The notes beneath the pieces were generated by a model. That model worked only from the letters and a program-made list of their open reading frames with translations. It ran no database searches and was not told the origin of the DNA. The translations under genes were made by a program, and so were the position numbers. This document shows, in pieces, positions 63,009 to 64,000 of a stretch of 64,000 nt of DNA. The stretch's first letter is position 1. Every line of letters starts with the position of its first letter. The stretch is from CAZMVY01 sp964617875 (lineage in GTDB: Bacteria > Planctomycetota > Phycisphaerae > UBA1845 > PWPN01), in contig CAZUAI010000004.1 of the NCBI GenBank assembly GCA_964617875.1, positions 58,469 to 122,468 on the forward strand, read 5' to 3'.

Positions 63009-64000
63009 ATGAGACTCACGGTTATCGGAAGCGGCTATGTGGGGCTTGTCACCGGCGCCTGCCTGGCCGATACGGGCAACCAGGTGGTCGGCCTCGACGT
63101 GGACGCGGAGAAGGTGAAGAAGCTCTCCGCCGGCCGCTGCCCCATCTTCGAGCCCGGCCTCGAGGAACTGATCGGCCGCAACATCGGCATGGGGCGCCTC
63201 CGCTTCACCACGGACGCCGCCGAGGCCATTGCCCACGGCCGCGTGCTCTTCATCGCGATCGGCACGCCGCCGCTGCCGGACGGGCGGCCGGATCTCTCCC
63301 ACATCGAGCGGGCCGCCGACACGATCGCGGAACTGGCCGCCGAGCCGAAGGTCGTCGTCATCAAGAGCACCGTCCCCGTCGGCACGGGGGCGAAGATCGA
63401 GCAGCGGATCGCCGCGAAGTGCGGGCACACGGTGCGCCTCGTCAGCAACCCCGAGTTCCTCAAGGAGGGCACCGCCGTCGACGACTTCCAGCGGCCCGAC
63501 CGCGTCGTGATCGGCGCCGAGGACCCCGACGCCGCCGAGATCATCCGCGAGCTGCACCTCCCGTTCGTCCGCAACCAGGCGCCGATCCTGGTCTGCCGCC
63601 GCGCCGCCGGCGAGCTGATCAAGTACGCCGCCAACGCGGCCCTGGCCATGCGGATCAGCTTCATCAACGCCATCGCCTGCCTGTGCGACCGGTACGGGAT
63701 CGACGTGGAGGACGTCCGCGCGGGCCTGATGACCGACGCGCGGATCGGGCGGCGGTTCCTCTACCCCGGACCGGGCTACGGCGGGAGCTGCTTCCCGAAG
63801 GACGTGCAGGCGCTCGCCCACACGTTCCGCGAGGCGGGGCTCGACCCGTCGCTCTTCGACGCGGTACACGAAATCAACGTGCGCCAGCAGCGCCTGCTGT
63901 TCGACAAGATCGTCGCCCGCTTCGGGATGCCGCTCGCGGGCAAGCGGATCGCGATCTGGGGCGTGGCGTTCAAGCCGCAGACCGACGACATCCGCGAGGC
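63009..64000 (+). CDS. ugd: UDP-glucose 6-dehydrogenase, N-terminal part (runs off the window)
   Basis: 330 codons of an enzyme that oxidises UDP-glucose (or a UDP-HexNAc) twice to the uronic acid. NAD-binding is at VIGSGYVGLVTGACLADTG, followed by FIAIGTPPLPDGRPDLSHI, KSTVPVGTG, NPEFLKEGTAVDDF, and the catalytic cysteine in PGPGYGGSCFPKD; the beginning of the C-terminal Rossmann domain (IAIWGVAFKPQTDD) is seen. GGAGG lies eight bases before the ATG. It is divergent from the glycan cluster and may feed it with UDP-GlcA, a possible substrate for the AsnB-type amidation. Confidence 0.93.
   Translation, partial: MRLTVIGSGYVGLVTGACLADTGNQVVGLDVDAEKVKKLSAGRCPIFEPGLEELIGRNIGMGRLRFTTDAAEAIAHGRVLFIAIGTPPLPDGRPDLSHIERAADTIAELAAEPKVVVIKSTVPVGTGAKIEQRIAAKCGHTVRLVSNPEFLKEGTAVDDFQRPDRVVIGAEDPDAAEIIRELHLPFVRNQAPILVCRRAAGELIKYAANAALAMRISFINAIACLCDRYGIDVEDVRAGLMTDARIGRRFLYPGPGYGGSCFPKDVQALAHTFREAGLDPSLFDAVHEINVRQQRLLFDKIVARFGMPLAGKRIAIWGVAFKPQTDDIRE

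Overview
The window is a high-GC chromosome segment from a free-living bacterium. It most resembles the PVC group, probably Planctomycetota (Phycisphaerae-like), though Hydrogenedentota-type relatives cannot be excluded. The grounds are a formylglycine-type sulfatase, two DUF2961/GH172 proteins, a corrinoid-methyltransferase-like UroD homologue, a deoxyhypusine-synthase-like protein, an alpha ATP synthase subunit with a large internal insertion, and the dispersed palindromic repeats built on GTGGTGCAGGC that are common in such genomes. The placement rests on gene content only; there is no rRNA or tRNA gene here.

Layout. 1-9.7 kb: the N-terminal part of ilvB, a zinc-ribbon/FHA/rhomboid protease, a Tat-exported sugar-isomerase-like protein followed by a GT39-TPR membrane glycosyltransferase, a sulfatase, a UroD/MtaA-like protein and a small ferredoxin. 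9.7-20 kb: a large secreted orphan, ilvC, a deoxyhypusine-synthase-like gene, alr, a dUTPase-like gene and a secreted GH36-like glycosidase with a discoidin domain. 20-26 kb: a cytidylate-kinase-like gene, a two-component pair without a DNA-binding output, dusB and queG. 26-35.6 kb: hsp20 and a PilZ gene facing apart, each with a match to the sigma-54 consensus; then a UxaC-like gene, gmd, a WecA-like transferase, a membrane protein, a flavin reductase, a small lipoprotein, argG and a methyltransferase. 35.8-43 kb: a run on the minus strand coding for a GH51-like arabinofuranosidase, an Mpo1-like protein, two tandem GH172 paralogues and a beta-propeller/LamG protein, which reads as a furanoside-degradation locus. 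43-49.3 kb: nfo, then an ATP synthase operon atpZ-I-B-E-F-H-A that stops after atpA. A transposase remnant follows it, and atpG, atpD and atpC are absent.

49.8-62.5 kb is the most striking part. Twelve tightly packed minus-strand genes encode a nucleotide-sugar pathway: an SpsF-type cytidylyltransferase, a Gfo/Idh oxidoreductase, a DegT aminotransferase, an epimerase/dehydratase, a WecD-like acetyltransferase, NeuB, a formyltransferase, a polysaccharide deacetylase, an AsnB-type amidotransferase, a NodU-type carbamoyltransferase, a PseA/WbpG-type N-acetyl sugar amidotransferase and an unknown small protein. I read it as a pathway for a nonulosonic-acid-like surface sugar carrying acyl, formyl, carbamoyl and amidino or amide groups. 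No UDP-sugar 2-epimerase and no glycosyltransferase is present in the cluster. A UDP-glucose dehydrogenase gene starts divergently from it and runs off the window.
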